Part shown: positions 51,401-57,400 of the stretch, piece by piece
Layout of the letters: every line of letters starts with the position of its first letter
How positions within the stretch are numbered: the stretch's first letter is position 1
NCBI RefSeq assembly: GCF_003286085.1
Contig: NW_020825288.1
Coordinates: 19,034,001 to 19,098,000 of the forward strand
Reading direction: 5' to 3'
From: Drosophila persimilis
Taxonomy: Eukaryota; Arthropoda; Insecta; Diptera; Drosophilidae
Length of the DNA stretch: 64,000 bases
Program-made: the position numbers and the translations under genes
Notes under the pieces: model-generated
Told to the model about the DNA's origin: nothing
What the model saw: only the letters and a program-made list of their open reading frames with translations
The model's database searches: none

Positions 51401-54400
51401 TTCTTAGGCTCAGTCGACAAGAAGAGTACTCTGTCCAAGTTCTTTCGTTGCCAACCTCAAAGGGTTTAAACATCGCCGAGATGCGTAAAATAGTTATAGT
51501 ATTTGTTAATGGGCTAACAAATATCCGCTCACACCCGAACAGTCATAAATGGTCTACTTTATATAATTTTGAAAGAATCTAAATGAATTTTAGATATCAC
51601 GTTTATTTTCAATAAGTGAACGAATACAATAATGTGTTCTCTGTGATAGTCAAGTTGCCTTAAAGATAAGTAACTGTAATGAACCAAATTTGTACTTATT
51701 AGAAAAAATCCACCATAACATAGACAGTGCCTTTACAAGCAATTTCATTATGCACTGAATAGCAGGTCATAAAAACATTGCTATTAACGAAAAGACTGAC
51801 CAACTATCCAAATCAGCCAATAGTGTGGGTAGGCTAGTTAAAATACCTCTAGTAATTAGATCCGTTAAGTCCAGATAGTCGAAGACTGGAAAAATGAGTA
51901 TAAAGATAACTCCTCCTCAATTTCTAAAGGAGTCTTTTTGGCTTCAATTTATAATGAAATCCCTGTCAAACCATGATCAAACACTGTCAAACACTGATCA
52001 ATTGACTGGAGCGCCAAAAAAATTTAAGAATTCAAATTCAAATTCAAAAATTAAAACATTCGATGTATTTTGTTATAAATAAATAATTTGTACACTTACA
52101 TTGAATGTCAAGCTTCCATCCATCTTCTAGAGGCTCCGATGGGACAGCATGGTTGTAAGCTTTGCACGATAAAAACTTCCCCGCATCGGCTTTACTTAGG
52201 CTGATGGAAAGAGTACTTGTTGTCTGGTTACCATCACTTGACGTCTAAAAAAAATCATAAATAGTCAGTATAAACAATTGGCGTACGTTAACTAGGTATC
52301 TTGATCTAGGTATATTTGATTTGTATTTTAAAAGTAACAAATAAGCATTATTCCGTTAGAAATAAAAGTTAAGATAAAAGTCACTGATGGTTTTCTTTCG
52401 TAGTGATCAGACGCGTTTTTGTTTTGCACTCCGCATTTTTTTCTTTTGTTTTGAATAAGCAGCCGGTGTTTTCTTAAATTCTACAAAATGGAATTATATT
52501 CTATTCCCCGTACACTATGCCTTTGGAATTGTGTTAAAACATTATTTAACTTTTTATTTTTGTGCTGTTGCTTGTAAGTAAGCATTGCATTGCATTACAG
52601 TCCGCTCTTGTCTTGCAGCTTTTGATGTTTTATCACTCTCTCCCTATCACTTAAACTTAAACTTCCCCGCTATGGGGATAAAGACTATCTTTGCCTTAAG
52701 CCCCCACTGCCAGTATCTTCCTGAAGATGCTACTGCGCAGCTTCCCTTTAAGAAGGATGTGCGCCATCGAGGCTAGTGAACCTTCTCTTGGAATCTGTGC
52801 CGGCTTGATGGTTGTGTAACCAGGGAGATGAGATATTTTGAATATGTATGGAATTATTATATATTTCTATACTTTTTGAGTATCTTGCATAAAAAGTCGT
52901 GTTCATTCCAGATTCGCAAACTATTTTATTTTAAATGACATAAGTGCAAACACTTAATAAACATAAGAAAACTGATTGTATATTTAGCATTGTATAGAAA
53001 TTAATTTTTACTTACAGTTTCCGTTGTTTTTTCAAGTCGTATTCCATTTTGCCACCAAGTAATTACTGCAGGCGGTCTGGATCCAGCACTTTGACATAAA
53101 AGATCATATCTTCGTCCAGCAGAGAGAGGCTGATGAGCCCCTAACAATCGGATGTTTAAGGGCGAAACTACAAAGATATATTAATATAATTTTAGTTTTG
53201 TTTATTAGGTTACCGTTAATCTGGTCTAATTAGATCGTGAGGTGGTTCAAAATGAGGCCTAGCTGAGGCCACCACACGGATCTGCGTATAGTGGCATCCC
53301 TTACGTACCGAAACAATCAGTCTTGGACAGCCAGCGGGTGTTCGCGAAGAAGCAACACTGACGATGCGCTTGTGGTGCCGGCTCATATATGGAGCTCACA
53401 CACTCCCCTCCCTACAGGCTACCTACACACATCCCAGCCCCCCACACCCACCCCACACCGGCCCTGACGAAGTGTGTTACTTGAGCCGTCCCGAGAGTTA
53501 GCCTGTGGGGGAGCCCTTTATAAAAATGATCCCAGTCGCTAACGGAGGGCTCAGGGACTTTGTAGGGACTTCTCGTGGGAAGAAGATGTATAAAAAGCAA
53601 ATAAATAACAAAATAAACAAAAAAACAAAATGCGGAACTCACCCAAACGCTAACTGGGAGCCATCCCAAGCATGGGAAAGCAGCAGCACAAAGGCCTGGC
53701 CAAACCAGTTCTAAAGCAGGTAATACCTGTACGGTGGAACCCGAAGGAGTCCCATCCCGAATCTGGAGTGGGTGGTAAGGAAACTCCCGAGGCTTGGAGC
53801 TTGGAGAGGCAGCGGCTACCCGACCTACTGGTAAAGCGGAGGGGATGACTTGCCGTCGACAGGCGCACAAGCCAAGTGCTACACCTAAGCCGAAAAAAGG
53901 AGGTCAGGGCACATACTCGGTCGGTAACATGCGAGCACGGAGGCCAGCCCATCAGCCGACTGGCTTAAAAAGGTGGAGTGGGCCCCTGCTGAGTTTCCAG
54001 AGTTTACCTCGGAGCAAAAGAAGGCTCCTCAAGCAAAATGGCAGCGGTCGCAGGAGACGCCTGTACCGGTTACAAAGTGCTCCAGAGTCATGCCCAACGT
54101 CTCCTTTGCGCTGATTGCCAAGGAGAAAACGCTGATCGGCGTCTTCGACAAAGGCAGCGTAGTGGGGAAAATACCTCATATGGATACCTCAATGAAAGTG
54201 GGTGGAAGGCCGATCGCTGCTTTGAGATCCTTGACTCCTTGAATCCTGAGATTCAAGACGGTGACATCATCGATGGGATCGTCCGCCCAGTAAAGGTATG
54301 TCAACAGAGGCACCCCGCAAGGTGGTGTTCTGTCTCCTCTTCTGTGGAACGTAGCAGTCAACAAGGTTCTATGTGACCTGGACGATGTTGCAATGATCTT

Positions 54401-57400
54401 CTCGGTAAAATACCCCCAAACACTGTGCGACTTAATATCCGCAAAGCTCGCGCAACTGTCGGAATGGACAGTATCGCGCGGCCTGGGAGTAAATCCGTCA
54501 AAAACGGAACTCGTTTTATGCACGAATAAATACAAGGACCGCCCTCAACCCACCAATATTATATGGATGCAGGCTCTCCTTTAGCGAAGGTGCCAGTTAT
54601 TTAGGGTTGGTAATTGACAAGCAGCTTAACTGGAACCTGAATGTCAAAGAGAGAGTGAAGAAGGCAACGACTGCACTCTACACATGTAAAAAAGCTATCG
54701 GGCTAAGATGGGGTATGAATCCAAGCATAGTCCAATGGATATATCTAGCTATACTTAGACCAAGACTACTCTACGGAGTTACGGTGGGCCGGCCGGTCCT
54801 ATCAAAAAGGGCGATCACCAAGCAACTGGGCAAAGTTCAGCGAACTCCCGCCCTATGCATCAGCGAAGCTCTTCGCACTACCCCAAATTATGCGCTAAAT
54901 ACCTTCCAATGCCTCCAGAGCGTTGACCTGGAAGGAAAGGAACGGGCAGAAGCGCAGCAATACGTCTAGAGACCCAAGTCAATAGGTGACCCAGTGCATA
55001 GGTCACTCAGCCATATTAAACAATAGCAATATCGTCCCTTCAAGAACGGAATATTAAACTTAATTCACTTAAAACGAAGTGGAGCCCCGATTCTATAAGG
55101 AAAAGTTAGGTTCGTACCGTATGAAATAAAATTCGACTTTTTCCATAGTGTACTTATCGCAATCGAAAAAATATATTTTGAAAAAACTTACAGTTCATAT
55201 CAATTTGAACAACAGCTTCAACGATTGGTGCACGAGGATGGCTCACTGCTCTGCATGTAAGTCGAGAGTTAAGGTCTTTTCTTCCAAGCGATGTCAATGA
55301 TATTACACATTCGATCATTTTTCCTCCTTCTGAATGAAAAACATCGCAAGGCATTTCCACACCATCTCGATACCAACTAATTGTAGGAACTGGGTAGCCT
55401 AAAATATTAAAATTTTGTTAGCAAGTGCTTTTTTTATATTTCTCGAGTCTGTGTAATTTTAATATTAAATGTTCAAAGGAATTAATACTAAGCTGATTTT
55501 AATTATCAACATATCTTATAACATCCTTGTTGTTTGAAATGAATTGCTTGTGGAATTTTATTTAGAAGCCATGTATAAATCGATGTGGGGCAATAGACCA
55601 TGACAAAATCATGGGATGGGAATTTGGGTGATCCTGGTTGGGTTGGAAATGGCTGTTGCAAAAAAGTCAGCACAGCTGAGAGTTAGGTCTGATAGACATT
55701 GCGGATGCTAGTTTTCCTTTTCCTTGATAAATTTTTCCGTCACCTCGTTCTTTTTGGTCCAACGGTCAAGAGCAAAGATATCTTTGTGCGAACAAAATTA
55801 ATAAGAGTCTGCATCGAAGCGAACACGTAACGGGCACACCTACTACTACTTCGCTGGAGCCAGCGAATGGACCCTTTCTATCGTAAGATCTACCAAAAGA
55901 TCTACGGAATCCTAGGCGTTTGAACGTAAAACCCGATTCCCTATGTGGAGTTAGATGGGAGGCACGGACAACCAGTTATGGCTATATGCTGGCTAATAAT
56001 ATTTGTACTTTATGGGTTTTAAAACGCTTCCTTCTCAGTTTTTGAAACATCTAAAATATCAGGAATCCTATCAACACTTGTGACGAAAATGAGAATTTTT
56101 TGAGCCAATTAAGTTCAGCTTTTACCGTGGCAGCCAGTTGTTCTACAACATAGACTTCGCTAATTCCAAAGCAAAATCACATCTTGTCAATCAAATCTAT
56201 GTCACTATTCATACAATTAGTTCACTAATTAGTAATTAATAATAAGTCAATGAAAGGTTTGACGATTTTCGAATGGTGTATCTATACATTTGTGTATGAT
56301 TCAATTCAAACTTTGATTTTTAAATTTAGTCATTCTAGGTCAGTAGAATCGGCGTCGTTTGTCTCTTAAGATTAGTTCTTACCTCCAACTACTTGACATT
56401 TTAAGATCACAATGTCGCCTTCACTATATGGGCCTACCACTGTAGATCGCTCAACGTTGTCATTATCTCGAATAATTACTTGCTTAGGCGGAGCTAATAA
56501 AAAAAGAGTAGAAAATATTAAAATATGATTAATGACACTTTGAAAAGGGTATCGAACAGCTAATATCTATAAATATAATGGCTATCGCTGTAGGCAGGAG
56601 TAGAGGGAGGGGACTCGCACGGCCTGGTATGTTTGGTCAACGTTCGTGGGAGAGGCGTTGTAGCGAACGCTTTTAGGTTCGTTACAATATTATAAGCAGT
56701 GTTACAGCGGTATAGTAAATCCATACTATTGTTCGTCATTTGTATTGCCCATTGTAACAGGTAGTCTTGTTTTAATAATTTTGGATTAAATATACCGAGC
56801 CTGGTTAATTGCATACCTAGTTCCATATCTTCGATATATTCTGTGAAATGTTGTAGATTGAATATCAAAATTTATATTTGTTGATTCCTGTCTTTTTCTT
56901 CATTTAGTTTGTTTATGACGTTTATTCCGCTATTTACTGCATCTATTACTAAATTTATAATATTACTAAATATATAATTATAATTTATAATGCGCTCTTT
57001 TTGGTGCATAGATATTCCTTTATTAAATCCTTCCCTAAGGTGTTAGTCATTTCTTTATACGTAATCTTGATGATTAGCTTGTGAAAGTAACGAATTGTTT
57101 CTACCTTATCTTCATTGCCTTTTATTAACTCGATTTGCCCATTGTAATAGTTAATCGGTCTTTCCGTGATGGCAATGTGATTGAGATTGTCTTCCTGTGC
57201 GCTATGTACAGTTGCAAGTAGATTTGCATTAATCTTTACCCTTGATAAGGCATCCGCTACATGATTTTCTTTGCCTGGTAGATATTTTATTTTAAAGTCG
57301 AACTCATTCAGGTTTATTTTCTATCTTTGTAATTTCATATTTGGCTCCTTGAGGTTGTTCAACCAAATCAAGGGTTTATGATCGCTTTGTATCTCGAATG

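Noticed and set aside
53412-53870. 152-codon minus ORF over the LOA 5' UTR
   Set aside because: It lies over a sequence conserved as UTR at 62728 and 53222, and its protein is low-complexity with no family signature.
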